Shown: positions 28,183-36,568, counted from the first letter of the stretch. The stretch: DNA of 56,721 bases from Nitrospirota bacterium (GCA_020052615.1 JAGVOT010000013.1:1-56721); one strand, 5' to 3'. Program-made: numbers and translations. The notes: generated by a model not told the origin, from the letters alone.

Positions 28183-28728
28183 TTATCCCCGTATGCCTTC
28201 CCGCTCGTCATGGGGCAGCACGGCGATGTACGGCAGGTTCCGGTAACGGTCCTGGTAGTCAAGACCGTATCCCACGACGTACTTGTTCGGGATGCGGAAG
28301 CCCGCGTAGTCCGCCTCGATCTTCACCTTCCTGCGGTCCGGCTTGTCCAGGAGCACGCAGACCTTCAGGGAGGACGGCCCCCGGTCCTGCAGCATCTTCT
28401 TGAGATAATCGATGGTAACGCCGGAGTCCATGATGTCCTCCACGAGCAGGACGTCCTTGCCCCGGATGTCCTCCTTCATGTCGGCGAGCATCGTGACGGG
28501 GCTGCTGCCTTTGGAAGCGGAACTGGTGCAATGGATGAAGTCCATGCGTACCGAGATCCGGAGCGAACGGAGCAGATCGGACATGAAGAAGAGCGCGCCT
28601 TTGAGCACGCCGACGACGAGCAGGTCCTTCTCGGCGTATTCCGTCGAGATGCGGGACCCCAGTTCCTGGATTTTCCGCTGGATCTCCTCGCGGGTGAAGA
28701 GCGGCTTCCCAAAATCTATTCCTACCAT
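28183..28728 (-). CDS. hpt: Hypoxanthine phosphoribosyltransferase
   Basis: 181 residues. It shows the phosphoribosyltransferase PRPP loop LLVEDIMDSGVTIDYL, the flexible-loop region FIHCTSSASKGSSPV, the purine-binding KYVVGYGLDYQDRYRNLPYI and the typical LLVVGVLKGALFFMSDLLR. It salvages hypoxanthine and guanine with PRPP. GGAGG stands 7 bp before ATG 28728. Linked to tilS upstream (across the heptamer repeat) and ftsH downstream. In Firmicutes Hpt and TilS also work together as regulators of ftsH; the conserved linkage could mean the same here, though this is unproven. Confidence 0.95.
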   Translation of the reverse strand: MVGIDFGKPLFTREEIQRKIQELGSRISTEYAEKDLLVVGVLKGALFFMSDLLRSLRISVRMDFIHCTSSASKGSSPVTMLADMKEDIRGKDVLLVEDIMDSGVTIDYLKKMLQDRGPSSLKVCVLLDKPDRRKVKIEADYAGFRIPNKYVVGYGLDYQDRYRNLPYIAVLPHDEREGIRG

Positions 28729-28750
28729 GCCTGAACCTCCATAAAATCTC

Positions 28751-28879
28751 GTGATACGTGATACGTGATACGTGATACGTGAGGCGTGAGGCGTTCGACG
28801 TTAGAAGTGAGGCGTATTGCCTCTGAAATCAGCCACTTTTCTCTTCTCACGTCTCACGTCTTACCTCTTACCTCTAACG
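28751..28879. repeat. Heptamer tandem arrays in inverted orientation
   Basis: The left array 28751-28792 is four GTGATAC units plus two GTGAGGC units. The right array 28845-28879 is two TCTCACG, two TCTTACC and one TCTAACG, which on the other strand read as CGTGAGA/GGTAAGA-type units. The arms can therefore pair imperfectly. The tilS reading frame ends inside the right array (stop at 28854), so the last ~9 residues of TilS are encoded by heptamers. Not CRISPR-like: units are 7 bp without spacers. Confidence 0.8.
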
Positions 28880-30260
28880 GCCTTACCGTCACCACCAGCA
28901 ACTTCGTTGTTCCCGGCCCCGGCAGGAAACGGCCATCGGTCCGCATGCCCATGATCCAGACAACGTCCAGTTCGGTTGCCAGAAGGGGAGCGGTGTTTCG
29001 TCGCACCCGAGGGACCTTCTCGTCCACGAAGAAGTCCTGGAGCTTCTTGCTCCTGCCACCCATCCCGGCAGGACAGAACCGGTCGCCCGGCCGTCTGCTC
29101 CGCAGGTATAAAGGCAGCGACATCTTATCATAATCAAATACCGCCTGCCAGAGATAATTTCCCCTGTCGGCACCGGGAAAGGGGGGGGGGGCCAGGATGA
29201 CGGTCTCTATGGCCAGGCGGGCGGCGGGTGCCATGGTCCCGCCGGGGACGGCAAGGGGGACGCAGAAGACCATCTCCTGCTCCCGTGTACGAATGACCAG
29301 GTCGTCATATTCCCGCTCCAGGAGCAGACCTCCCGGAACCTCCATGCTCCTGCCGCTCTGGGCGGCCGTCATGAAGCCAAGGGCCTCTTCGGTCCTGATC
29401 CAGGAATGATCGACAGCGTCGTCACCGGCGGCCAGTTCAAGGGCTTTTCTCAGAACCCGTCGCCGGAGCGCGGGCAGGAGGGCGTTGAACCGATCACGCC
29501 GGATATGGACGGCTTCTCCTTCCCGTCGCATGACCTGTTGCATGACCGCCGGGAGCGTCGCTTCAATGGCCTCGTTCTCGTCCCGGAGCATGTCCGCTTC
29601 GGCAGCGAGGGCTTCTACGATGCGCGGGTTGAACCGCTCGAGGACCGGCAGCACCTCCTGACGGACGCGGTTCCGGGTATATACCGGTCTTCGGTTGGAA
29701 GGATCGGTCCGAAAATCGAGCCTTTCATGCTGCAGAAATGCCAGGACCTCGTCGCGGGTTATGGCGATGAGCGGCCTGATGATGTTCCCCCGCACCGGCG
29801 GGATGGAGGAAAGCCCCGAAATGCCCGCCCCCCGGACGAGCCTCATGAGAAGCGTCTCGGCCTGATCGTTCGCCGTGTGGCCAAGGGCGATACAGCGGGC
29901 GCTCGTTGCCTTTGCGCATTGCTGGAGGAACGCGTACCGCACCTCCCGCGCACCCGCCTGCGCCGACAGTCCCCTCTCGGCGCAGTAGGCGGGGACGTCG
30001 CGGCTTTCGACGGTCGCGGCGATCCCGAGCCCCTTTGCCAGCCCTTCGACGAACCGCGCTTCTTCGGCGGATTCCTCCCCCCGGAACCGGTGGTCCAGGT
30101 GGGCGACGTGGAGTATCAGGTCGAGGTCCTTTGCCAGGTCATGGAGAACGCTCAGAAGGCAGACCGAATCCGGTCCGCCCGATACCGCCACAACGACCCG
30201 GTCACCACGGCCCAGCATGCCGTATTTCTTGATCGTTTCTCTGGCCTTCGCGATTAGCAT
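28854..30260 (-). CDS. tilS: tRNA(Ile)-lysidine synthetase
   Basis: 468 residues. The PP-loop ATPase site is VAVSGGPDSVCLL (SGGPDS 27-32), with the domain continuing LHVAHLDHRFRGEESAEEAR and CIALGHTANDQAETLLMRLVRGAG. The C-terminal TilS domain has LYLRSRRPGDRFCPAGMGGRS followed by KKLQDFFVDEKVPR. It converts the wobble C of the CAU-anticodon isoleucine tRNA to lysidine, so that AUA is read as Ile. Its final residues run into the heptamer array, which suggests that an older stop codon was displaced. A CAU-anticodon tRNA gene lies 92 bp upstream. Confidence 0.95.
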   Translation of the reverse strand: MLIAKARETIKKYGMLGRGDRVVVAVSGGPDSVCLLSVLHDLAKDLDLILHVAHLDHRFRGEESAEEARFVEGLAKGLGIAATVESRDVPAYCAERGLSAQAGAREVRYAFLQQCAKATSARCIALGHTANDQAETLLMRLVRGAGISGLSSIPPVRGNIIRPLIAITRDEVLAFLQHERLDFRTDPSNRRPVYTRNRVRQEVLPVLERFNPRIVEALAAEADMLRDENEAIEATLPAVMQQVMRREGEAVHIRRDRFNALLPALRRRVLRKALELAAGDDAVDHSWIRTEEALGFMTAAQSGRSMEVPGGLLLEREYDDLVIRTREQEMVFCVPLAVPGGTMAPAARLAIETVILAPPPFPGADRGNYLWQAVFDYDKMSLPLYLRSRRPGDRFCPAGMGGRSKKLQDFFVDEKVPRVRRNTAPLLATELDVVWIMGMRTDGRFLPGPGTTKLLVVTVRPLEVRGKT

Positions 30261-30351
30261 GATCGGTGCGCGGCGTGCCCCCTAAAATGAAGCCGTCAGC
30301 GTGCTTACTATTATACAGGAATATTTCGATGAGAAAAGCGGGGAAAAAGAA

Positions 30352-30427
30352 TGGTGGCGGTGCAGGGACTCGAACCCCGGACACAGGGATTATGATTCCC
30401 CTGCTCTACCAGCTGAGCTACACCGCC
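30352..30427 (-). tRNA. tRNA-Met(CAU), elongator type (Ile2 not excluded)
   Basis: 76 nt including encoded CCA. The acceptor is GGCGGTG/CACCGCC, the D arm AGCTCAGCTGGTAGAGC, the anticodon arm GGGGA-ATCATAA-TCCCT with CAT in the loop, and the T arm ends GGGGTTCGAGTCCC. It lacks initiator features (no C1-A72 mismatch, no GGG/CCC anticodon stem). CAU also occurs in the TilS substrate tRNA-Ile2; a G4-C69 rather than C4-G69 pair argues for Met, but the assignment is not certain. Confidence 0.9.
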
Positions 30428-30572
30428 ACGAGTGGAATTGCAGATGGCTAAAATACTAAATCACGGCTTTCTTGTCAAGAAAAACCTCAAGATCCTCTCG
30501 ACAGGACGACCAGATACTGATCAAACTGATGCCACCATCCCGTCGGTCCTGTTCGTCAAGTACGCAATGGGC

Positions 30573-31184
30573 TTACTCTTTGAACCGGGTCTCTTCTTTC
30601 TGTATCTTTTCCAGTTCTTCCCGGCGTGTCTTGCACTCGATGCAGTACCGGGCAAGGGGGTTCACCTCAAGGCGCTTGATGCTGATCTCGCCGCCGCATT
30701 CTTCACAGATGCCGTAGGTGTTGTTCTCCAGCTTCCGGAAGGCATCGGCGATGTCCTTGTACTGCTCATACTTCATTTCGAGCAGGGAATAGTCGATGCC
30801 CTGATCAACGTCCTGGGCCGACTGGTCGGCGCTGTCCATGGCGGAGTCGATCTTCTGTCCGGTCTCTTTGACGAGCTTGCGGCCCATCTGGGCCTCAAGA
30901 CCGCGTACTACATCATTGCGCTTTTTGAGCAGAAGGCCCTTGAGCACGTCCTTCCGCTTTGACACGGCAGCCGGCATCCGCTGAGGGGCCGGAGAGGCGG
31001 CTGCGGCCCTTTTCACTGCTTTCTTCGCGATCTTCTTTGCGGCCTTCTTTGCGGTTTTCTTAACGGTCTTCTTGACCGGCTTTTTCTTCACGGTTTTCTT
31101 TGCGGCGGTACGGACAGTTTTTTTGGCCGTTCTCTTTGCCGCTGATTTTGCAGCCTTTTTCCGGGCTTTCTTTTTTACTGCCAT
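30573..31184 (-). CDS. DksA/TraR-type zinc-finger protein with histone-H1-like tail
   Basis: 203 residues in two parts. Residues 1-65 consist of Lys/Ala/Thr/Val repeats of AAKK and VKKT type, like bacterial histone-H1-like proteins. Residues 75-203 are a DksA-like coiled coil (LLLKKRNDVVRGLEAQMGRK) and a C4 zinc finger: C160, C163, C181, C184 in GICEECGGEISIKRL and ARYCIECKTRREE. DksA relatives bind in the secondary channel of RNA polymerase; the basic tail would add nonspecific DNA affinity. GGAGGAATGAAGG precedes the ATG, and a near-consensus promoter lies at 31278-31306. Confidence 0.88.
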   Translation of the reverse strand: MAVKKKARKKAAKSAAKRTAKKTVRTAAKKTVKKKPVKKTVKKTAKKAAKKIAKKAVKRAAAASPAPQRMPAAVSKRKDVLKGLLLKKRNDVVRGLEAQMGRKLVKETGQKIDSAMDSADQSAQDVDQGIDYSLLEMKYEQYKDIADAFRKLENNTYGICEECGGEISIKRLEVNPLARYCIECKTRREELEKIQKEETRFKE

Positions 31185-31277
31185 GGTCCTTCATTCCTCC
31201 TGACGCGATGACGGCTCTCGTGTGATGTCATGGACATCGGGGCTTCGTCGAGAGTCCGTCTTTTTTGAATGCCGCAT

Positions 31278-31306
31278 ATTATAGTAATCTATCATAGCAA
31301 ATTCAA
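31278..31306 (-). promoter_or_regulatory. Promoter of the DksA-like gene
   Basis: On the minus strand: TTGAAT (31306-31301), 17-bp spacer, TATAAT (31283-31278). This implies a ~85-nt leader before ATG 31184. The rest of the 31185-31528 interval shows no gene. Confidence 0.7.
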
Positions 31307-31528
31307 GACAATTTATCTCCATGGGAAAGAAATAATGACGATCCTTCACCGGCAGCAATGATCAGGACTGTTCTGAAAGTAATGGCTAAGTATGCGTAAA
31401 TTTGGTAGTATTGAAGCTTGATGCGGAAAATCCGCAGGGAATCTTCGATCGTCAAAGTAGGATCGTTCATGCCAATCGCCCGCTAACCTGCGGAAAACTG
31501 ACCGCCCGGTGAAAGGAACCGAATCCCT

Positions 31529-34500
31529 ATGAAGTACTGTTCTATCATTATTTTACTATTCCTGCTCCTGCCCTTGATCGTCCTGGCAGGCGAGCCATCC
31601 AGGACGGACCTCCGGGAGTACCGGCTTGACGTTTCCTTTGAGGTTCCCCGTTCCAGGATCACAGGGAACCTCAAAGTACCGGTGCGTGCGGGCCAGGAAT
31701 CGGCGTTCAGCATCGGGCACCTTGCCGTGGGCTCCGTATCCCTGAACGGCCGGGACATGAAGTCCGCGGTCAAGGACGGCAGGCTGACGATCAAGCCTCT
31801 CGAGGACGGGATCGCGGAAGTCCGGTACGAGGGAACTTTCAAGGGTGGCGTCATGGAGGGCGACCGGAACTACGGCGTCGTGTCGAGCACCATCGATGAA
31901 CGGGGCATTTCGCTCACCGGGGCCTGGTATCCCCAGCCCGACGGGCCGGCGCGGTGGAAGGTCACGGCGCAGCTGCCGGCGGGATACGAGGCGATATCGG
32001 AGGCCGAGACCATCGCCAGGGAAAAGAAGGGAGAGGGAGTGCTGTTCACCTTCGACTTTCCCCATCCCGTCGACGGGCTTTCCCTGGTCGCCACGGACCG
32101 CTATGAGGTCACCCGGGAGCGCCACGGCACGATCGAGCTCTTCGCGTACTTCTTCAAAGAGGACCGTGAGCTTGCCCGGACCTACCTGCAATATGCAAAG
32201 AACTATTTCGAGCAGTACGAGAAACTGCTCGCTCCCTATCCCTATAAACGGTTCTCCATCGTCGAGAACTTCCTGCCCACCGGCTACTCCATGCCGACCT
32301 TCACCCTGCTGGGGCAGGAAGTGGTGCGTCTCCCGTTCATCGTCGAAACCTCGCTGGGCCACGAGATCCTCCACCAGTGGTTCGGAAATTCGGTCTATGT
32401 TGATTACGACCGCGGCAACTGGTGCGAGGGCCTGACCACCTACCTGTCGGACCATCGCTACGAGGAGCAGAAGGGCAAGGGGGCGGAATACCGCAAGCAG
32501 CTCCTGGTCAATTACGCGGCCTACGTGAACGAGAAGAACGAAACGACGCTCCGTGAGTTCCGAAGCCGGACGGACCTGGCCTCGCGTTCCATCGGCTACG
32601 GCAAGTCCGCCATGGTCTTCCATATGCTCCGGACCCTTACCGGCGACGAGCAGTTCTTCGCGTCGCTGAAGCAGCTTATCGCGGAGAAGAAGTTCCGGCC
32701 GGCCTCGTGGGACGATATCGAGGACGCCTTCGAGAAGCGGTCCGGAAAGGACCTGTCGGCGTTCTTCAAACAGTGGCTCGACGGAAAAGGTCTGCCGGAT
32801 ATTCGCGTGGAGCATGCGTCGGTCCAGAGGAAAAGCGGGAAATTCGAGATAACCATCGAAGTAGTGCGAAAGAACAGCGCCATTCCCCTCGATTTGCCGG
32901 TTGCTGTCTCGTACTTGCGGGGGGGCGAAAAGACGGCCGTAGCGGTCCTCGACGCCGACAAGAAGAGCATTTCGCTCGTGATGGACGAGGAGCCGGTAAC
33001 AGCGGTCATCGATGGAGGGTATGATCTGGCCCGGAAACTGACGGCCGACGAGATGCCGCCGGTGATCGCCCGGCTGCTGGGGGACGAGGCGCCGGTGATC
33101 GTCGCGACGGAGGCGGGAATCACCAGTTACCAGGCTGTCGTTATTGGTTTTGCCAGGCAGGAGGAGGGGCGGACGGAGAGGAAGGGGGAGAAGGGCAAGG
33201 GCCTGACGGACGCCGTTCTCAAGGCGTCAAACCTCGTCGTCCTCGGTGCCGACAACCCCGTGCTTAGCCGGCTGTTCGGAGCGACGGCTGCTCCCGCCGC
33301 GGGGTTCAGCGTCGAGATGCGGAAGAACCCCTGGAATCCCGAAAAGGTCGTGGGAATATTCCATTCGGCATCTGCCGGGGAGGCCGACGCGGCGTTCCCG
33401 AAGATATCCCATTATGGGAAATACAGCAGTCTCGCGTTCGTGAGGGGGAAAAATGTGGACAAGAAGATCGCCCCTTCAGAGAGGGGGATCATCATGGAAC
33501 TCCGGGAGGAACCGCCCGTCGTCGACCTTTCCCTGCTCAGGAGGCTTTCCGATGTCATCGAAAGCGCTGCCGCAAAGAAGATCGTGTACATCGGCGAGTA
33601 TCACGACCGCTTCAGCAACCACGCAGTCCAGATCCAGATGATCCGGGCGCTGCAGGGCAGGAACACCCGGTTCGCAATCGGCATGGAAATGTTCCAGCGG
33701 CCTTTCCAAAAGACCCTTGATGACTATATCAGCGGCGCCATCGATGAGCGGGAGTTCCTGAACCGGTCGGAATATTTTAAGCGCTGGGGCTTCGACTACA
33801 ACCTGTACAAACCGATCCTTGATTTTGCCCGGAAAGAAAGGGTCCCGGTCGTTGCCCTGAACGTGAGAAAAGAGATCACCGAAAAAGTGTCCAGGGAAGG
33901 CATGGACGCGCTCACCGATGAGGAACGGAAGGAGCTTCCGCAGGAGACCGATTTTTCCGACGAGGACTACCGTCATCGCATCCGGCAGATCTTCGACCAG
34001 CACAAGGGCTCGGAATCGAAGAACTTCGATTATTTCCTGCAGGCGCAGGTCCTCTGGGACGAGACCATGGCCGAGTCGATCGATGAGTACTTCAAAAAGA
34101 ACCCTGACCACCAGATGGCGGTGATCGCCGGAGGGGGGCACCTGGCCTATGGCATGGGCATACCGAAGCGGTCCTTCCGGAGGAACGGCCTTTCCTATAC
34201 CATCATCCTGAACGACGGGGATATCGAACCGGACATCGCCGACTTTATCATCTTTCCGCAACCCCTCGACGGCATGACGTCGCCGAAGCTTATGGCCACC
34301 TTCAAAGAGGAGAAGGGGAGGGTGCTCTTCAATGATTTTATCAAGGACAGCCCGGCCAGGGCGGCCGGGATCAGGGCCGACGACCTGCTGGTCTCCCTGG
34401 ACGGGATCGCGGTGAAAGGGATACCGGACATCAAGACGGCTCTTTTTTTCAAGAACAAGGGTGATATAATGAAAATAAGGGTCGCCCGAAAGCGGTTTCT

Positions 34501-34540
34501 TTTAGGAGAGGCGGAGTTGGAGTTCGAGGTGAGGCTGTAG
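31529..34540 (+). CDS. Secreted M1-like peptidase / ChaN-like / PDZ fusion
   Basis: 1003 residues with a signal peptide (IILLFLLLPLIVLAG). Residues ~25-430 are an M1-type metallopeptidase: LGHEILHQWFGN (HExxH) and NWCEGLTTYL supply the zinc ligands, while the GAMEN exopeptidase motif is replaced by TGYSMPTFTLLG. A ~230-residue region with no recognised motif follows. Residues ~665-900 are a ChaN-like (DUF399) domain: KIVYIGEYHDRFSNHAVQ, AIGMEMFQRPFQ, MAVIAGGGHLAYGMGIP. In ChaN this fold binds heme. Residues ~920-1003 are a PDZ domain (DSPARAAGIRADDLLVSLDG). The product is likely periplasmic. The combination suggests peptide or heme-protein turnover at the envelope; its substrate is unknown. 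Confidence 0.88.
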   Translation: MKYCSIIILLFLLLPLIVLAGEPSRTDLREYRLDVSFEVPRSRITGNLKVPVRAGQESAFSIGHLAVGSVSLNGRDMKSAVKDGRLTIKPLEDGIAEVRYEGTFKGGVMEGDRNYGVVSSTIDERGISLTGAWYPQPDGPARWKVTAQLPAGYEAISEAETIAREKKGEGVLFTFDFPHPVDGLSLVATDRYEVTRERHGTIELFAYFFKEDRELARTYLQYAKNYFEQYEKLLAPYPYKRFSIVENFLPTGYSMPTFTLLGQEVVRLPFIVETSLGHEILHQWFGNSVYVDYDRGNWCEGLTTYLSDHRYEEQKGKGAEYRKQLLVNYAAYVNEKNETTLREFRSRTDLASRSIGYGKSAMVFHMLRTLTGDEQFFASLKQLIAEKKFRPASWDDIEDAFEKRSGKDLSAFFKQWLDGKGLPDIRVEHASVQRKSGKFEITIEVVRKNSAIPLDLPVAVSYLRGGEKTAVAVLDADKKSISLVMDEEPVTAVIDGGYDLARKLTADEMPPVIARLLGDEAPVIVATEAGITSYQAVVIGFARQEEGRTERKGEKGKGLTDAVLKASNLVVLGADNPVLSRLFGATAAPAAGFSVEMRKNPWNPEKVVGIFHSASAGEADAAFPKISHYGKYSSLAFVRGKNVDKKIAPSERGIIMELREEPPVVDLSLLRRLSDVIESAAAKKIVYIGEYHDRFSNHAVQIQMIRALQGRNTRFAIGMEMFQRPFQKTLDDYISGAIDEREFLNRSEYFKRWGFDYNLYKPILDFARKERVPVVALNVRKEITEKVSREGMDALTDEERKELPQETDFSDEDYRHRIRQIFDQHKGSESKNFDYFLQAQVLWDETMAESIDEYFKKNPDHQMAVIAGGGHLAYGMGIPKRSFRRNGLSYTIILNDGDIEPDIADFIIFPQPLDGMTSPKLMATFKEEKGRVLFNDFIKDSPARAAGIRADDLLVSLDGIAVKGIPDIKTALFFKNKGDIMKIRVARKRFLLGEAELEFEVRL

Positions 34541-34656
34541 GAAGAAGTCGTGGAACAGCCGCGAGGCAGTCGTAAAGCAGTCAAGAGGCTGTCAAGCGGC
34601 TGCCGACTTATGACCTATATCATAGCTTTTATCGCGCCCAGAGGTATAATCAGATC

Positions 34657-34905
34657 ATGGGTATATTCAGTGAAGGCTGCCCCGGCAGCTCAGAGATACG
34701 CACCCCGAAGCCGGAGGATATCCGGTGCCAGAAGTGCGGCGAAAAGATGGAGATCTGGACCGACGAGCCTGATTCGGCGTGCAAGAAATGCGGCCATATC
34801 AACGCGAGGCCCATGGGCACGTCCTGCGTCGAATGGTGCGCCTTCGCCAAGGACTGCGTCGGCGCCGAGAAGTACGAACGACTCATGAAGGCTGTGAAGA
34901 AGTGA
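34657..34905 (+). CDS. Small zinc-ribbon protein
   Basis: 82 residues with two CxxC pairs, IRCQKCGEKMEIW and SACKKCGHI, separated by an acidic WTDEPD, followed by a second cysteine cluster TSCVEWCAFAKDC and VGAEKYERLM. The first four cysteines form a rubredoxin-like zinc ribbon; the later three (CVEWCAFAKDC) could hold another metal. Such proteins are often found beside HD-domain phosphohydrolases, absent here. TATAAT (34645-34650) lies only 6 bp before ATG 34657 and there is no ribosome site, so the mRNA is probably leaderless. Function unknown. Confidence 0.75.
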   Translation: MGIFSEGCPGSSEIRTPKPEDIRCQKCGEKMEIWTDEPDSACKKCGHINARPMGTSCVEWCAFAKDCVGAEKYERLMKAVKK

Positions 34906-34949
34906 TCCTGTAGTTTCTCGTTTCCTGTTCCGGCTGAATCTATCCCCCC

Positions 34950-35006
34950 ATACCCCGAAAATACCCCACTTATTTTATTGCCAAATGACGGATTCCCTGT
35001 TATCTT
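34950..35006 (+). promoter_or_regulatory. Promoter with tandem ATACCCC operator (site B), upstream of the receiver gene
   Basis: ATACCCC (34950-34956), GAAA, ATACCCC (34961-34967), ten bases, TTGCCA (34978-34983), 17-bp spacer, TATCTT (35001-35006). Spacing is identical to sites A and C up to the -35 box. The leader to ATG 35069 is about 55 nt. Confidence 0.65.
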
Positions 35007-35068
35007 TATAACAATAAAAAACAGTTAAGGCATTAAAAAATGTTTAAATGGTAAGGAATGAGGTAGAA

Positions 35069-35482
35069 ATGTTTAAAAAACAATTAGATACGGAATTACT
35101 GCCAAGGGAGGCAATAGTGGATGATGGACCTACTGTGCTGGTCGTGGATGACGACCAAGAGATGAGAGACAGCCTGCAGTACGCACTAAGCTCCTACAAT
35201 ATGCAGGTAACGCTGTGTGAGAACGCCACCGAGGCGCTGTTGGCCGCAATGGGGGGATCATTTGATTTCATAATAACCGATTACAAGATGCCGGGAATGG
35301 ATGGCATCGAGCTCGTAAGGCGGCTCAGGGCCCAGCAGCCGCCCCTTACCGTGATCATTGGGATGAGCGGCATGAGCGTGGGCAGGGTTTTTCTTGAGGC
35401 GGGGGCGAACGATTTTCTCTTGAAGCCTTTTGTGCCCTATGACCTGGCCATGATGATCGATGGCGGCGACATCCTGGCATGA
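35069..35482 (+). CDS. Single-domain response regulator (receiver only)
   Basis: 137 residues. After a 20-residue leader comes a receiver domain: TVLVVDDDQEMRDSLQYALS, phosphoacceptor D71 in FIITDYKMPGMDG, and the conserved lysine in FLLKPFVPYDL. The switch Thr/Ser position is within GMSGMSV. There is no output domain, as in CheY- or Spo0F-like relays. ATG 35069 has GAGGT six bases upstream; ATG 35048 is an alternative. It is expressed from operator site B, which ties it to the GT2 gene and to the gene downstream of the large histidine kinase. It may act in a phosphorelay with one of the window's kinases, but this is inference. Confidence 0.85.
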   Translation: MFKKQLDTELLPREAIVDDGPTVLVVDDDQEMRDSLQYALSSYNMQVTLCENATEALLAAMGGSFDFIITDYKMPGMDGIELVRRLRAQQPPLTVIIGMSGMSVGRVFLEAGANDFLLKPFVPYDLAMMIDGGDILA

Positions 35483-35524
35483 ACGCGGCGATCCCATGAG
35501 CGATGGTTGGGGCGGGGTACTGCC

Positions 35525-36568
35525 ATGACGAGAATGTTCATAACTGCGAAGCTCCTCTTCCTCGCGACATGCGTCCTGCTGATTGCCGGCCGGGCGCATG
35601 CCGCAAAGGTCGAGTTCGTGAAGGAGCACGTTTACCGGGCAGGCGACATGGACAGTAAGGTGTCGAGCCGGGCCATCGCGCTCATGGAGGTGAAGCGGGC
35701 GCTCCTGGAGCAGCTGGGCACGTACTTGGTGAGCGAGACCGAGGTCAGGAACTACCAGATGACGAAAGACCATGTCAGCCTGCTCACTGCCGGGATCGTG
35801 AGCGCCGAGGTACTTGAGGAACGATGGGACGGGAAGGAGTTCTACCTGAAAGCCAAGCTCGTGGTTGACCCGCAGGAGGTGGCGGAGCATGTCAAGACCA
35901 TGAGCCGCGACCGCGAGCGGACACAGGAGCTCAAGGAAGCGAAGAAACGCACCGACCAGGCGTTCCGGGAGGTCGAGCGGCTCAGGAAGGACATGGGGCT
36001 CGCCCGGCCGGACATCCAGGGCCAGGTGGACCGGCAGGCGGACTACTCGCGGGCCGTGCAGGAGCTGGGCACCGACGACTGGTACTCTGGCTTTCGTTTC
36101 CTGATGAAGGACGGCAGTGCATTCATCTGGACGAACTACGAGGAGTCCGTTGACAGCTACTGCACCTGGCTGAACGCGGGCCGGATCTGCGTTCCCATGA
36201 AGGACGTTGCCTCGATCAAGCGGGGGGCCTACCCGGAGAACACCGAGGTGATATCGGGAAAACCGGCCGACAAGCGCAGCCAGCGCAAGGCAGAGCGGGA
36301 CTGGCATGCAACGCAGAAGGAGAACGAGCGGACCCGACGGTCCCTCGAGTGCCAGCGGAGGCTCGACGGTCTGCGGCAGCTAAGGCGCGATTCGGCCGAG
36401 TATGAGGCGCAGTATGATGACTACAGGAAGACCTGCTCGGCCCTGAAGGGTGCCCCGGCGCCAATGCGCAGCGGGAGCGGGACAACGTCCGGTCTCACGC
36501 GGAAGGACGGGAAGCAGGGGGATATGGACAAGATCATGCGGAACGCAAAGGACAGGTCGGCGTTCTGA
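35525..36568 (+). CDS. Secreted protein with FlgT_N-like domain and coiled coil
   Basis: 347 residues, signal peptide (TAKLLFLATCVLLIAGRAHA, cut after HA-A). Residues ~25-125 resemble the FlgT N-terminal/LPP20-like domain: SSRAIALMEVKRALLEQLGT, YLVSETEVRN and EFYLKAKLVVDPQEVAEHVK. A charged coiled coil follows (RDRERTQELKEAKKRTDQAF), then a small domain with WYSGFRFLMKDGSAFIWTNY (an SH3-like strand pair) and a low-complexity Arg/Lys/Ser tail. It is probably periplasmic or outer-membrane-associated. It follows the receiver gene by 42 bp and is likely cotranscribed from site B. Function unknown. Confidence 0.7.
   Translation: MTRMFITAKLLFLATCVLLIAGRAHAAKVEFVKEHVYRAGDMDSKVSSRAIALMEVKRALLEQLGTYLVSETEVRNYQMTKDHVSLLTAGIVSAEVLEERWDGKEFYLKAKLVVDPQEVAEHVKTMSRDRERTQELKEAKKRTDQAFREVERLRKDMGLARPDIQGQVDRQADYSRAVQELGTDDWYSGFRFLMKDGSAFIWTNYEESVDSYCTWLNAGRICVPMKDVASIKRGAYPENTEVISGKPADKRSQRKAERDWHATQKENERTRRSLECQRRLDGLRQLRRDSAEYEAQYDDYRKTCSALKGAPAPMRSGSGTTSGLTRKDGKQGDMDKIMRNAKDRSAF

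Noticed and set aside
28751-28879. CRISPR array
   Set aside because: Repeat unit is 7 bp, contiguous, without spacers, and no cas genes are present.
30352-30427. Integration site of a genomic island at the tRNA-Met gene
   Set aside because: No direct repeat of the tRNA 3' end, no integrase nearby; both sides are conserved housekeeping genes.
31556-32815. 419-codon frame opposite the M1/ChaN gene
   Set aside because: Antisense shadow. The plus-strand protein has catalytic motifs and a signal peptide.
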